In this document: positions 36,293-45,277 of the stretch, one piece after another
Layout of the letters: each line of letters begins with the position of its first letter
Position numbering within the stretch: the stretch's first letter is position 1
DNA from: Halomicrococcus gelatinilyticus
GTDB lineage: Archaea > Halobacteriota > Halobacteria > Halobacteriales > Haladaptataceae
Reading direction: 5' to 3'
DNA length: 64,000 bases
Assembly: GCA_024227995.1 (NCBI GenBank)
Contig: CP100467.1
Location: 124,001 to 188,000, forward strand
The notes under the pieces: model-generated
Database searches by the model: none
What the model was told of the DNA's origin: nothing
The model's input: the letters and a program-made list of their open reading frames with translations, nothing else
Program-made: the position numbers and the translations under genes

Positions 36293-37132
36293 TCAGTCCC
36301 GGTCGGCGACGAACCGCTGGGTGAGCGAGGCAAGCTCCGAGCGGAACGCGCTCACGTCGAGGTCCCGGCCCTCGACGAACAGCCGCCGGTGTTCCTCCCG
36401 GACGACGGTCTCGAAGACGCGTTCGAACAGCGCGTCGGCGGTGACCGGACGTCCGCTGGCAGCCAGTCCGTCCGCCACGCGCTCGAATCGACGGTCGGTC
36501 GCGTACGCTCGGGCCAGATCGACGGCGGACGCGTCCAGCGCGTCCGGTTCGTCCGGCGTTCGGACTTCGGGGTTCGATATCGCGGCCCTGACGCCGCGCT
36601 TGTTCCGGACGACGACGCCGGCCGCGGGACCGTCGTACCACTCCGACGCCGGAATCCCGTACGCGTCAGGGTCGAAGTCGACGGCACGCACCTCCTTCCG
36701 GAACGCGTTCACCGGCCGCAGACCGATTCCGCTGTACAGCTTCTCGACGGCGTCCGGCGGGAGGAACCGTTCGTCGTCCGCGAACCAGACGTCGTGGCCC
36801 AGGAACGATGGCGTCCGGTCCCAGTCGTAGTCGACCGCGTGCTGGTGGGTCGCGACCCCGAAGCAGACGACGGACGCCACGTCGTCGACGGCGTCGCGGA
36901 GCGCCGACCGGTCGACGTTCTCGCGGACGTGGCGGACGGCGTGGCGGTACGGCGGCGGTATCTCGCCGGCGTCGAACGTCCGGTCGCGGTCGCCGAACCG
37001 GAGCATCCCCGAGTCCCGGAGCTGGAACCGGAGAAGCGCGCCGTCGACAGACTCCTGGAGCCAGAGGTGGCCGCCGGCGAGGAGGGAGTCGGGGGCCTCC
37101 TCGACGTCCGGAACCGCCGGGAACTGCTTCAC
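36293..37132 (-). CDS. RNA-ligase-like nucleotidyltransferase, motif I altered
   Basis: A 279-residue protein resembling the RNA ligase/nucleotidyltransferase fold. LWLQESVDGALLRFQLRDSG near residues 22-42 aligns with motif I (KxDG), the second half has a motif IV-like AAGVVVRNKRG near 190, and an N-terminal beta-hairpin MLRFGDRDRTF lies near 43. The lysine that would carry the AMP is a serine here (SVDG). If the alignment is right, the protein cannot adenylate itself in the standard way and may be inactive or use a different chemistry. Confidence 0.5.
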   Translation of the reverse strand: MKQFPAVPDVEEAPDSLLAGGHLWLQESVDGALLRFQLRDSGMLRFGDRDRTFDAGEIPPPYRHAVRHVRENVDRSALRDAVDDVASVVCFGVATHQHAVDYDWDRTPSFLGHDVWFADDERFLPPDAVEKLYSGIGLRPVNAFRKEVRAVDFDPDAYGIPASEWYDGPAAGVVVRNKRGVRAAISNPEVRTPDEPDALDASAVDLARAYATDRRFERVADGLAASGRPVTADALFERVFETVVREEHRRLFVEGRDLDVSAFRSELASLTQRFVADRD

Positions 37133-37195
37133 GGCGGACGGCCCCCGTTCGTCGCGTGGCCGAAGGGGTGGCCGTCGCTGGCCCGTCGACGGTTC

Positions 37196-37276
37196 CGATT
37201 ACGGAGGCCGGCGGCAGGGTTTCGACTACGGACGCCAGCGGCAGGGGTCCGCCCACGGAGGCCGACGGCAGGGTGG
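37196..37276. repeat. three imperfect 27-bp tandem repeats
   Basis: Units begin at 37196, 37223 and 37250 with the shared pattern CG-n2-ACGGA-n-GCC-n-GCGGCAGGG, in the 296-base gap between the divergent RNA-ligase-like and rhodanese genes. The 27-base period would be nine codons. No gene is evident in the gap. Confidence 0.65.
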
Positions 37277-37428
37277 CGACCGCCCGTGACAGGGGTGCGA
37301 CTCCCCGCTCGCGGCGACAGCGAGCGACGACGTGCGGGCGATTGCATACCATCCACTGGAGGGCACCGGCGTATAGGCCTTGGGTAGGACGGGAAGGTAC
37401 AAACCGGTCCGGTGCGATATTGGAATCG

Positions 37429-37797
37429 ATGAGCAAGATTCGTCCGTCGGACCTCGACGACCGACTGTCGCGGGACGACGTCTTCGTGCTCGACGTCCGC
37501 CCCGCCGAGAGCTATCGCGAGCGACACATCGACGGGAGTTACAACGCGCCGGTGTACCACGACCTGCGGCAGGGCGACACCGGAGCGCTCGACGCCCACC
37601 TAGACCAGGTGCCGTCGGACGCGGAGGTCGTGACCGTCTGCAAGGCCGGCGTCGTCGCGCGGAAGGCCACGGACCACCTCCGGGAGCAGGACTACGACGC
37701 CACCACCCTCTCCGGCGGGTTCAAGGGGTGGCGACACTACGAGGACGAGACGGTGCTGTATCGCGTGCTGTCGCTACTCCGACGCGTGACGGGATAG
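37429..37797 (+). CDS. single-domain rhodanese-like sulfurtransferase
   Basis: A 122-residue rhodanese domain: VFVLDVRPAESYRERHIDGSYNAP is the CH2A-type start, and VVTVCKAGVVARKATDHL holds the active-site cysteine (~residue 69) in a six-residue loop. It would move a sulfane sulfur from thiosulfate or a persulfide donor. The ATG at 37429 follows CGATATTGGAATC. A short basic tail with LLRRVTG closes it. The MoaD-like sulfur carrier lies 3 kb away. Confidence 0.8.
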   Translation: MSKIRPSDLDDRLSRDDVFVLDVRPAESYRERHIDGSYNAPVYHDLRQGDTGALDAHLDQVPSDAEVVTVCKAGVVARKATDHLREQDYDATTLSGGFKGWRHYEDETVLYRVLSLLRRVTG

Positions 37798-38079
37798 AAC
37801 CGGACGATCGACGGCAGGACACCTGGACGGTTCGCCGCCGCTCCGTCCGGGACGTACACTTATTGACCCGGCCGTCCTACCCGTTTGCGGGGTGACGCAG
37901 TGGCAGTCCGAGACGTAGCCCGGCCAGCGTGGTGACCGCTCCCCAGCGACAGCCGGGGAACGGGCCACCGAGATGGCAAGGGAGAACGTTGTGAGCACGG
38001 GTGTCGAAGACGGCGACGTGCTGTCGGAGTCGCCACCGAACGTGTTCGACCGCAGTACGTGCCGACGAAGACGTCTCCG

Positions 38080-38165
38080 AAGCGTCCAGGGCGGTGGACG
38101 GGCAGTCGATGCGGCGTCCCCCAAGCGTCCATGGCGATGGACGGGCAGTCGATGCAGCGTCCCCC
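38080..38165. repeat. 43-bp imperfect tandem duplication
   Basis: Units at 38080-38122 and 38123-38165 share AAGCGTCCA, GATGGACGGGCAGTCGATGC-like and GCGTCCCCC blocks with a few substitutions. They lie in a gene-free stretch (37798-38293) between the rhodanese and the small RHH-type gene. Confidence 0.7.
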
Positions 38166-38293
38166 GGTCGTCGACGCAGGAGGCGGACTGCCGGAATCGA
38201 GACGGCGGCCCATCGCCGCGTCGTGCTCGCGGGCGAGGCGCACTCGCCGCGGTCACCGAAGACGAAACACCGCCGATAATCAAATCACCAATC

Positions 38294-38443
38294 ATGACCG
38301 TTACGATAACGCTAGACGACGAACTCGCGGAGCGACTTGACCGACACCTTGAGGAGGACGAATCGTACGCGGAACTCATCGAGGAACTGGTGTCGATGTA
38401 CGAGACCGAGGGGGAGTTCCTCACGGAGGGGTACTCGGAATAA
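38294..38443 (+). CDS. 49-residue ribbon-helix-helix-like protein (DUF7557-type)
   Basis: A 49-residue protein: VTITLDDELAERLDRHLEEDESYAELIEELVSMYE in outline, i.e. one beta strand and two helices as in ribbon-helix-helix antitoxin or repressor proteins. Similar tiny proteins (DUF7557-type) are common in haloarchaea. The ATG at 38294 is the only reasonable start; AT-rich sequence ATAATCAAATCACC lies just upstream. No adjacent toxin gene is seen. Confidence 0.65.
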   Translation: MTVTITLDDELAERLDRHLEEDESYAELIEELVSMYETEGEFLTEGYSE

Positions 38444-38530
38444 CCACGACCGGGACTCGAACTAACCACGACCGGGACTCGAACTAACCACGACCGGGAC
38501 TCGAACTAACCACGACCACCGGGACTCGAA
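38441..38530. repeat. 22-bp tandem repeats with tRNA T-arm-like sequence
   Basis: TAACCACGACCGGGACTCGA plus AC is repeated exactly at 38441, 38463 and 38485, and a fourth copy from 38507 carries a three-base insertion. On the reverse strand each unit contains GTTCGAGTCCCGGT, the sequence of a tRNA T-loop and its 3' stem. No complete tRNA is present. The gene-free stretch continues to 38969. Confidence 0.7.
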
Positions 38531-38969
38531 CCACCGGTGCGTTCGATGGGCCGCCAGGCCGCGCGTTCGGGTCGCCGGCCGGGCGCTGGGGCACCGACAG
38601 CGGCTTCTTCGGCGGGGCTGCCGTTGGCACGACTCCGCGTCGTGACCGACCACCTCGGAGCACTGACTGAACCGGACCAGGGGCGGACGGCCCCGCGACG
38701 CCTTGTCCGCTTCTGGACTCGTCCACCGCCGCTTCCCCAGCAGCCACGCCGAGAACGGGACGCCCGGGGCATCGTCACAGCGCACCGGTGACAGCCACGC
38801 GTGCGACGCTTTCGCGTTCGACCACCCCGGGAATCACCGGCCGCCCTGTGGCTGTGGCGGTGACCAGTGACTATTTGCACTCCAACGACGTGGGTTCGTC
38901 TTGCGATAGTGGGGGAGAGCGGTCACGGCGTACCGAGAATCGACCAACCGACGTCGAAAGGACCAATCC

Positions 38970-40187
38970 ATGGACATCAGTGACATCGTCTCGGAAGAAT
39001 TCGCAGAATACCCGCCGGATACGAGGGTCTCGAAGCTCGTCGGCACGTTCGACGACCCCGACGTCCGGGGGGTCGTCGTGCATGGCGACGAGTTCGAGGG
39101 GGTCATCACCAGACGGCAACTCGCCACCTCGCATCACCAGCCCGACGAAAAGCTCGGGTCGCTGGTCTGGCACGTCCCGCGACTCGCTCCCGACGAAGAC
39201 ATCCGGAAGGTCGCTCGCCTGATGATCGACAGCGACTCCCGACTGCTGCCCGTCTTCGACGGTCGGGACATGGTCGGCGTCGTCACCGTCGACGGGGTCC
39301 TCCGGAAGGTCAGGGAGTTCCTCGACGCGGCGACCGTCGCCGAGGCGTACACGGACGACCTGGTATCGGTGAACTCGGAATCGACGATCGGTGAAGTGCT
39401 CCACATCTTTCGTGAACACCGGATTACGCACCTCCCGGTCGTCGACGACAGCGCGGCGGTCGGCATCCTCAGCCTCTACGACGTCATCGACCTCACGGTC
39501 AGGCCCGCCCAGCAGAGCCAGGGCGGTGACCCGGGTGGAACCGACGCGTACGGTGGCGACATCTCCGACAGTGCAGGGCGCGCGCGGCGCGGCGGCTTCG
39601 GTGCCCGCGAAGGGGAACTCGAACGCATCCTCGACCTGCCTGTCCGGGACGTGATGGCGTCACCGGTGAGAACGATTCGGCCCGCCCAGACGCTCGAAGC
39701 GGCCGTCGACGAGATGTTCGACGTCGGCGGCTCGTCGCTCGTCGTCACCGAAGACGAGCGTCCCGACGGCATCGTCACGAAAACGGACGTCCTCGAATCG
39801 CTCACGTGGGAGGCTGGCGGCAACCGGGCCGTCCAGATATACGGCACAGATATGCTGGACGACGTGCGCTACGAGGAGATAGTGGAGATGATCGACAAGT
39901 TCGACGACAGAGACCACGGCATGAACGTTCTGGACGCGAAGATTCACCTGCACGAACACGACGAGAAGCGACGCGGGACGCCACTGCTGCTCGCCCGCAT
40001 CCGCCTGCACACCGACCGGGGGCTGTTCATCGCCTCCGGGACGGGATACGGTGCGAGTCACGCGCTCAACGAGGCGCGGGACGTCCTGGAGCGCCAGATT
40101 CGCGACAAGAAGACCCACGGACGGAGCAAAAAACACCCTGACAGAGAGTACTGGGAGAAACGGTTCGGCTGGCTGCTCGAAGAATGA
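38970..40187 (+). CDS. CBS-domain protein with C-terminal ribosome-hibernation-like domain
   Basis: A 405-residue protein. Residues 1-190 hold two CBS pairs (motifs GVITRRQLA, MVGVVTVDGVL, ITHLPVVDD with AVGILSLYDVIDL), a glycine-rich linker is at ~185-215, another CBS unit follows (VRDVMASPVRTI to GIVTKTDVL), and residues ~285-385 form a module like the HPF/RaiA hibernation factor: NRAVQIYG, HEHDEKRRGTPLLLARIRL and GTGYGASHALNEARDVLERQI. CBS domains sense adenine nucleotides, so it may tie ribosome silencing to energy state. The function is inference from domains. Confidence 0.7.
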   Translation: MDISDIVSEEFAEYPPDTRVSKLVGTFDDPDVRGVVVHGDEFEGVITRRQLATSHHQPDEKLGSLVWHVPRLAPDEDIRKVARLMIDSDSRLLPVFDGRDMVGVVTVDGVLRKVREFLDAATVAEAYTDDLVSVNSESTIGEVLHIFREHRITHLPVVDDSAAVGILSLYDVIDLTVRPAQQSQGGDPGGTDAYGGDISDSAGRARRGGFGAREGELERILDLPVRDVMASPVRTIRPAQTLEAAVDEMFDVGGSSLVVTEDERPDGIVTKTDVLESLTWEAGGNRAVQIYGTDMLDDVRYEEIVEMIDKFDDRDHGMNVLDAKIHLHEHDEKRRGTPLLLARIRLHTDRGLFIASGTGYGASHALNEARDVLERQIRDKKTHGRSKKHPDREYWEKRFGWLLEE

Positions 40188-40484
40188 CAGACGCCTCCGC
40201 TCCGTACTGCGTGTGAAGCCGTTGCGGGTTCGAATCCGGTCGAGACGTCACGGTCGGTGCACCCCCCGGGGTCTCGTTCGACCGGCGTTCCCAGCGGTGA
40301 GAAAGGCAGCGGCCGATCCAGCGAGTTGGCCTGCGGGCAATCCGGCGAACGGGGGTAGACGGGACCTGCGTCGCGCCTCGAAGACGAGCGGTGGTTGGCC
40401 CGAATTACTATGACAGCTGTTCACGTATGGCGCTGTACAGCGGAACGGAGCAGTCGCTACCTGCATCACGGGTGGAGATCAAAC

Positions 40485-40811
40485 ATGACAGTAATCGCCA
40501 GATTCGAGGTCATCCCGGTCCACGAAGGAAGTCTCTCGCAAGACATCGCACGGGCGATCGAAGCACTCGATGACTTCGACATCTCATACGAGATGACCGC
40601 GACCGATACCGTCATCGAGGCCCGCGACGTGTCCGAAGTGTTCGACGCCGTCAAAGCCGCCCACGACGCGGTGGAGGGCGACCGTATCATCTCCTCGCTG
40701 GAGGTGGACGAACAGGGAGAACGCACCCAGCACGTCGAAGACCGCGTGGAGTCCGTCGCCAGCGCCCTCGGACGCGACCCGAAACGAGAGCGGGGATCAG
40801 ATCCTGCTTAA
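40485..40811 (+). CDS. MTH1187-family thiamine-binding-like protein
   Basis: A 108-residue protein with the ferredoxin-like fold of the MTH1187/YkoF group: VIARFEVIPVHEGSLSQDIARAIEAL, YEMTATDTVIEARDVSEVFDAVKAAHDAV and RIISSLEVDEQG. These proteins bind thiamine or related compounds. The ATG at 40485 is chosen; it follows AT-poor sequence, with a possible TATA at ~40410. It lies between the two CBS-domain genes. Confidence 0.8.
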   Translation: MTVIARFEVIPVHEGSLSQDIARAIEALDDFDISYEMTATDTVIEARDVSEVFDAVKAAHDAVEGDRIISSLEVDEQGERTQHVEDRVESVASALGRDPKRERGSDPA

Positions 40812-40822
40812 AAAAGGGGTTG

Positions 40823-41242
40823 TCAGTATGGGGGTCGCTGAGCCCGGATGACGTCGGCGAGCTGTTGATGCTCGTCGGCGAGGAGTTCGGTCATATCGTC
40901 GGCCGTGATTATCCCGACCAGTTCGTCGTCGGCATCACAGACGGGAATCCGCCGAACGCCGTGTTCGCGCATCAGTTCGGCCGCCTGGTAGAAGCCGCTG
41001 CCCGAATCGATCGTGTGGATATCCCCGGACATCACGTTTTCAGCGGTCTCGTCCTGGTCGGCCTGTCCGGCGAGCACACGTACGACCAGGTCCCGGTCGG
41101 TCACGATACCGACTGGAGTCCCCGTTTCAGTGATGACGATGCTGCCGACGTTCTGTTGCTCCATCGTCGTCGCGAGTTCGGTTACGGACGTTTCGGTCGT
41201 TGCAGTGATCACGTCACTGCGTGCGAGGTTTTCAACTGGCAT
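40823..41242 (-). CDS. CBS-pair protein
   Basis: A 139-residue protein that is one complete CBS pair: ATTMEQQNVGSIVITETGTPVGIVTDRDLVVRVL in the first and MREHGVRRIPVCDADDELVGIITADDM in the second. Stand-alone CBS pairs usually bind AMP/ATP or S-adenosyl compounds and regulate partner proteins. It is convergent with the thiamine-binding gene, ending about 10 bases from it. Confidence 0.85.
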   Translation of the reverse strand: MPVENLARSDVITATTETSVTELATTMEQQNVGSIVITETGTPVGIVTDRDLVVRVLAGQADQDETAENVMSGDIHTIDSGSGFYQAAELMREHGVRRIPVCDADDELVGIITADDMTELLADEHQQLADVIRAQRPPY

Positions 41243-41581
41243 CTGGTTCCCCCCAGACTCGTTCTACGCGGGCACATCAAGTATAGCCGACGGGAGAATA
41301 CTGGAACGCGAGAATCAAAACCGAGATTCGTGAGTGCGGGGAGCTTTCGGCCGGCAAGGAGATTCCCGAAGTAGGGGCACATCTGTCGCGATATGGGGTG
41401 GGAAAACGAGCCGACCCCGTGGGTGCGTCCTTCGGTCGAACGCCATGCTAGTTTCCAGAGATGGACCGGCAGTCCACGGCCCGGTCGCCAACGGACCAGC
41501 GAGAACACGGAGCTTCGGGACCACGTCGAATCGGTCGCAGTCCTCGACCACGCGACGAACGCCCTCTCGAACGGAGTCGGG
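41243..41581. other. 339-base gap without a gene
   Basis: Separates the CBS-pair gene from the DUF2267 gene. All frames read as basic, low-quality translations and no promoter, repeat or RNA gene was recognised apart from an AT-containing stretch at 41275-41300 upstream of the CBS-pair gene. Confidence 0.4.
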
Positions 41582-42091
41582 CTACTCGTCCCGGTCCGAG
41601 AGATCACTCGAAGTCGTTTCGGTTTCGCCCTCGTTTTCGTCAGCGGGTTGTGCACCAGCAGTTTGTCCCGCTTCGCCCTCGCTCCACCCCCCGGCATCGA
41701 CGACCGCGAAGAGCTTGCGCCAGTTCTCGTCGTCTTCGCTTTCCGGAAGCTGGTCGCGGAGCTGCTGGAAGTCGGACGGCGGGACCTGGGTGTGGACGAG
41801 ATCCACGATGACCTGAGCGTGGTAGGCTGCTTCCGGTCGGTCGGTCACTTCGACGTCGCTGACGCGCGAGACGAACTCCTGCCAGTCGAATCGCTGGCCG
41901 TGGTCGTGGACAGCGCCGGTCAAGTACCACTTGATCTCCATCGGAAGGGAAGCAGCGAGGTCTTCGGCTGCTCCCTCTGGAATGCGCTGGCCCAGAGTCA
42001 TCAACGTCGCTCGTATCGCACGTACCGTCTCGCCGGTCGCTGGTAATTCGAGGCGATGCTGTACCTGACCGGTGAACTCGTCGAAATTCAT
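41582..42091 (-). CDS. DUF2267 domain protein
   Basis: A 169-residue protein. Residues 1-130 fit DUF2267: MNFDEFTGQVQHRLELPATGETVRAIRATLMTLGQRIP, LPMEIKWYLTG and FDWQEFVSRVSDVEV. The last 40 residues are an acidic, Thr/Ser/Glu-rich tail. The family is uncharacterised but often linked to stress-type genes; here it is near CBS and hibernation-like genes. Confidence 0.85.
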   Translation of the reverse strand: MNFDEFTGQVQHRLELPATGETVRAIRATLMTLGQRIPEGAAEDLAASLPMEIKWYLTGAVHDHGQRFDWQEFVSRVSDVEVTDRPEAAYHAQVIVDLVHTQVPPSDFQQLRDQLPESEDDENWRKLFAVVDAGGWSEGEAGQTAGAQPADENEGETETTSSDLSDRDE

Positions 42092-42524
42092 GCTTTCCCC
42101 CGGGTGCTGAACGATTGGCTAGAACAAAAATCTACGTCCGGACACCCGAACAGGCGACGCGAACGGACGGGAAACGGCCGTGGTCGAAGACCTCATCGCC
42201 CCCCATAAAACAGGTTTCCAACTTGACGCTGTCTGCCGTCCTCGGCGCGAACCCAGTCAAGATGGGCGGAATACCGAAGAACTCGAACAATTCGTAGCTA
42301 CCTCAGTCCAGTGCGCTGGCGATTCGTTTGGTCGACGATCCGTCGCTCTCTCCCGTTCACCCCTCGCCGACGGTCCATCCCCGGACGGCTTCGAGATGCT
42401 TGAGCAGCGCCATCACGTCCTCGTCGCCGTGACCGAGCGTCCGCGTCGCGCTCGCCCCTTCGCGAGTCGCGGCCGTCGCCGGGCGCGGCACCGCCGTCTC
42501 GTCGGCGTCGAGGACGAGGACCCG

Positions 42525-42716
42525 TCCGGCGGCTACCTCGCCGCCCACACGCTCGGCGGCGGTGAGAGAGTGCTCGCCCAGAAACCGGGTTGGCGGTGGC
42601 GATACGACCTCCCAGGCGTCCCGAACGGCGGCCTCACCGTTGCTGACGGTACACTGATAGCCGTCGCGCGCCGCGAGAACGATTCCGACCGCGTCCACGT
42701 CCTCGACCCCGCGTAA
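42525..42716 (+). pseudogene. possible C-terminal remnant of a PQQ-type propeller protein
   Basis: The frame ending in TAA at 42716 closes with WRYDLPGVPNGGLTVADGTL followed by IAVARRENDSDRVHVLDPA, which looks like the last blade of a PQQ-type beta-propeller. Upstream the same frame becomes Arg-rich and non-coding in character, and no start is found, so only a fragment remains. The rest of the gap 42092-42804 has no convincing gene. Confidence 0.3.
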
Positions 42717-42804
42717 GCGACGGTTGTGCAGAGTCAGGCGACGCCTTCGTAACGGGAGGCGATGCCATCGTCGCGTTCGAGCGTGGTCTGCCCCGGCGGC
42801 GTCG

Positions 42805-43359
42805 TCATCCCGAGTGGAGCGCGTACAGCAGCGCCATCCCGCCGACGACGAGCGCGACGAGCGTGAGCATCGGCTGGCCGCCCGTCGTCGACCGATAGAG
42901 GACGTAGCCCACCGTCGCAGTCAGCGAGTAGACGGCGACGCTGCCGGCCACGTGGACGACCTCGACGCGGAGCGTCGGTGGTGCTCGACCGACCTCCCGA
43001 CCGATTGTCAGCGCGTACTCGCCGACGTCCCACGCCAGGACGACGAGCAGTGCCGCAGCGAGCACGTACCCGGGGGCCATGCCGTAGACGCCCGCGAGGA
43101 GCAGGCCCGCGAAGTGGCTGCCGGTGCCCGCGACGAGCGCCCGGTGCGACCCCCGGACGACCGCCACAACGACCAGGGCAGTTCCGACGGCCGACGCGAG
43201 CAGCAGCAACGGCGAAACCGCGAGGAGAACGCTGGCGGCCGCCGCGGCGACGACCGCCACCGCGGCACTCACGAGCGCCGGCGACCGCTCGACCGGGACG
43301 GGCGCCCCCTTCTCACGACCGTCGGCCTGCGGACCGGCGTCCGCGTCCTCAGCGGCCAC
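42805..43359 (-). CDS. DUF7519-type membrane protein
   Basis: A 184-residue membrane protein with five or six helices from residue ~20 on (ALVSAAVAVVAAAAASVLLA, LLASAVGTALVVVAVV, and so on). It begins at a GTG at 43359 that overlaps the end of the DUF58 gene by 11 bases. The position at the end of a DUF4129-DUF7269-DUF58 operon matches the haloarchaeal DUF7519 family. Its role is unknown; the operon is often paired with a MoxR ATPase, which is not found here. Confidence 0.65.
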   Translation of the reverse strand: MAAEDADAGPQADGREKGAPVPVERSPALVSAAVAVVAAAAASVLLAVSPLLLLASAVGTALVVVAVVRGSHRALVAGTGSHFAGLLLAGVYGMAPGYVLAAALLVVLAWDVGEYALTIGREVGRAPPTLRVEVVHVAGSVAVYSLTATVGYVLYRSTTGGQPMLTLVALVVGGMALLYALHSG

Positions 43360-45013
43360 GTTCCAGCACCTCCGCGACGGAATCGTCCCGGGACCAGTCC
43401 ACGACCGTCGCTCCGGTCGCACGGAGTGCTCGGATATTGGCCTCGCGCTGCAGTCGCGCGAACCCGCCACACAGGTCCGTCGTGCTCGTCGGGTCGAGGG
43501 TGACGACCGTGACGCGGTGCCCGGTCGCCTCGAAGTGCTCGACGGCGGACACCGCCCCGCGGTCGAGCATCGGAGAGAGGACCACGACCTGTACGCCGGC
43601 GTCGACGTGCGAGGCGACCGTCCGCACGACACTGGTCGCGTCGACGTCGTCGTCCGGTGGCGTCCAGTCGAACGCCGGGCCGGTCGACAGCGCCGTCCGG
43701 AGTCGGTGGCGGTGGTCCTCGCACCTGCTGGGGCGTATCACCGTCGGGTCCGGACCCAGACTGGCGAGACCGACCGGGTTGCCCGCGTCGAGCAGGCTGT
43801 CGACGAGCGCGCGTGCCGCCGAGACCGACCGTCGAACGACTGGCACGGAGCCGTCGGCCGGCGCGACGTACGCCGACCGGCGGACGTCGACCACGAGGAG
43901 TACCGTCGCGAGTCGCGGCGTGACGAAGTCGACGGTGGTGAGCTCGCCGGTCTTCGCGCGCCGACGCCAGTCTATCCGGGAGACCGGATCGCCACGGCGG
44001 TACTCCCGGACGGAGTGGAACTCGACGCCAGCACCTTCGAGGTCCGTGGTCGTTCGTCCGGCCTGGGTCGTGACCTGTCGACGACGGTCGAAGGACACGG
44101 AGGGCGTCGGTCGCTCGCAGGTGATCCTCGTCGTCGCGTCCACCGACGTCCGGTGTTCCCACGCGCCGCTGAAATCGCGTGCGAGGACGACCGCGGGTTC
44201 GAACTCGTGGTGCCCCGCCACCGCCGTCACGGTGTACGAGAACGACGCGGACCGGCCGCGACGGAGCGCCGTCGTGAATCGCGGCGACCCCTCGGTGACG
44301 ACGAGGCCGGGCGGGACGCCGTCGACGATGCGGACGTCCGGCAGTACCACGGTCCCGCCGTTCCGGACCGTCACCGTCACGGTGACGTCGTCACCCGGAC
44401 TGGGGCTGGAATCGCTCACCGTTCGTTCGACCGCCAGGTCGTCGGCCGGGAGCGGACTCGCGCTCGCCAACGCCTCGAACGCGATGCCGAACACTGCCAG
44501 CAGGAGCATCCCGGGAGTCTGGGTGAAGAGACCGATGCCACCGGCAGCGAAGGCACCGACCGTCAGCACGCGCCCCCGGCCCGTTCTTCGAACGGTCGAC
44601 CGTTCGTCGGCAACCGATGGCCAGTACGGTTCGGGGTCGGTGGGGGCGCGGCAGTCCTCGGGAACTTCTGGTGACTCTCGGGCGTCTGGCGTTCCACGGG
44701 AATCGGGTCTTTCCCGCATCTCAGACGCCCCACGTGAGTCTGACGCCCCACGGCTGTCCGACGACGGCCGACCGTCAGTCGCGTCGTGACGCGCGGTCAG
44801 TTCGGCCATCGCGTGCCGGGCCCGGCGTTCGAAGGGCGTCTCTCCTCGCCCGAACAGGACACGAACGTGGTCGCGGAGCCCTAGCGACGGCACGAGGTCG
44901 CCACTGAAGAACGCCGCCGCCCGGGGGTCGTCCGTCCACGACCCGTCCGCGAGACGGTCACCCACGTCTGCGCCCGAGCGGCCGCCACGTTCCGACACGA
45001 CGTCGGTTGCCAT
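43349..45013 (-). CDS. DUF58 protein with N-terminal DUF7269 extension
   Basis: A 554-residue protein. The DUF58 core lies at residues ~320-470 (FHSVREYRRGDPVSRIDWRRRAKTGELTTVDF), preceded by a two-helix membrane segment (VGAFAAGGIGLFTQTPGMLLLAVFGIAFEALA, ~150-180) and a beta-sandwich; a VWA-like end contains LLVVDVRRSAY and VVVLSPMLDRGAV. The first ~75 residues (DDPRAAAFFSGDLVPSLGLRDHVRVLFGRGETPF) look like the C-terminus of a DUF7269 protein, joined by an SRGAS-repeat linker. The true N-terminus lies behind an in-frame TAG at 45278. DUF58 proteins work with MoxR ATPases in cell-envelope protein assembly. Confidence 0.75.
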   Translation of the reverse strand: MATDVVSERGGRSGADVGDRLADGSWTDDPRAAAFFSGDLVPSLGLRDHVRVLFGRGETPFERRARHAMAELTARHDATDGRPSSDSRGASDSRGASEMRERPDSRGTPDARESPEVPEDCRAPTDPEPYWPSVADERSTVRRTGRGRVLTVGAFAAGGIGLFTQTPGMLLLAVFGIAFEALASASPLPADDLAVERTVSDSSPSPGDDVTVTVTVRNGGTVVLPDVRIVDGVPPGLVVTEGSPRFTTALRRGRSASFSYTVTAVAGHHEFEPAVVLARDFSGAWEHRTSVDATTRITCERPTPSVSFDRRRQVTTQAGRTTTDLEGAGVEFHSVREYRRGDPVSRIDWRRRAKTGELTTVDFVTPRLATVLLVVDVRRSAYVAPADGSVPVVRRSVSAARALVDSLLDAGNPVGLASLGPDPTVIRPSRCEDHRHRLRTALSTGPAFDWTPPDDDVDATSVVRTVASHVDAGVQVVVLSPMLDRGAVSAVEHFEATGHRVTVVTLDPTSTTDLCGGFARLQREANIRALRATGATVVDWSRDDSVAEVLERGR

Positions 45014-45277
45014 CCGTCGCAGCGTCGCCCTGAGCCGCCGGCGGGCGGCCAGCGGGTCTGCGGGGTCGGAGTGGGTCGCGTCGTCGGCGACCCGTTCGGT
45101 GGCCGTCGAGCCGCCGTCCGCCTCGGCAGTCGCCGCGTCGGCTTCCGTATGGTTCTCGTTTGTGCGCGCATCGCCTGGGGCAGAATCACCGTCGGCCGCA
45201 CCTCTCCGGGTCGCCGCGCGTCTGTCCGTCCAACGAATTTCGTCGAGACGACGTGCGAACCCGGTCCCGGGACGCTC

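Noticed and set aside
38462-38785. 107-codon minus-strand frame with repeated SSSPGRG-type ends
   Set aside because: The repetition comes from the 22-bp repeats, and the rest is basic and unlike a haloarchaeal protein.
40218-40244. tRNA-like GCGGGTTCGAATCCGGT
   Set aside because: The T-arm pairs at only four of five positions, and no acceptor, D-arm or anticodon arm could be built around it, so it is not annotated as a tRNA gene.
42357-42698. 113-codon minus-strand frame
   Set aside because: Partly overlaps the propeller-like fragment on the other strand; it has no promoter or family resemblance, so neither is a secure gene here.
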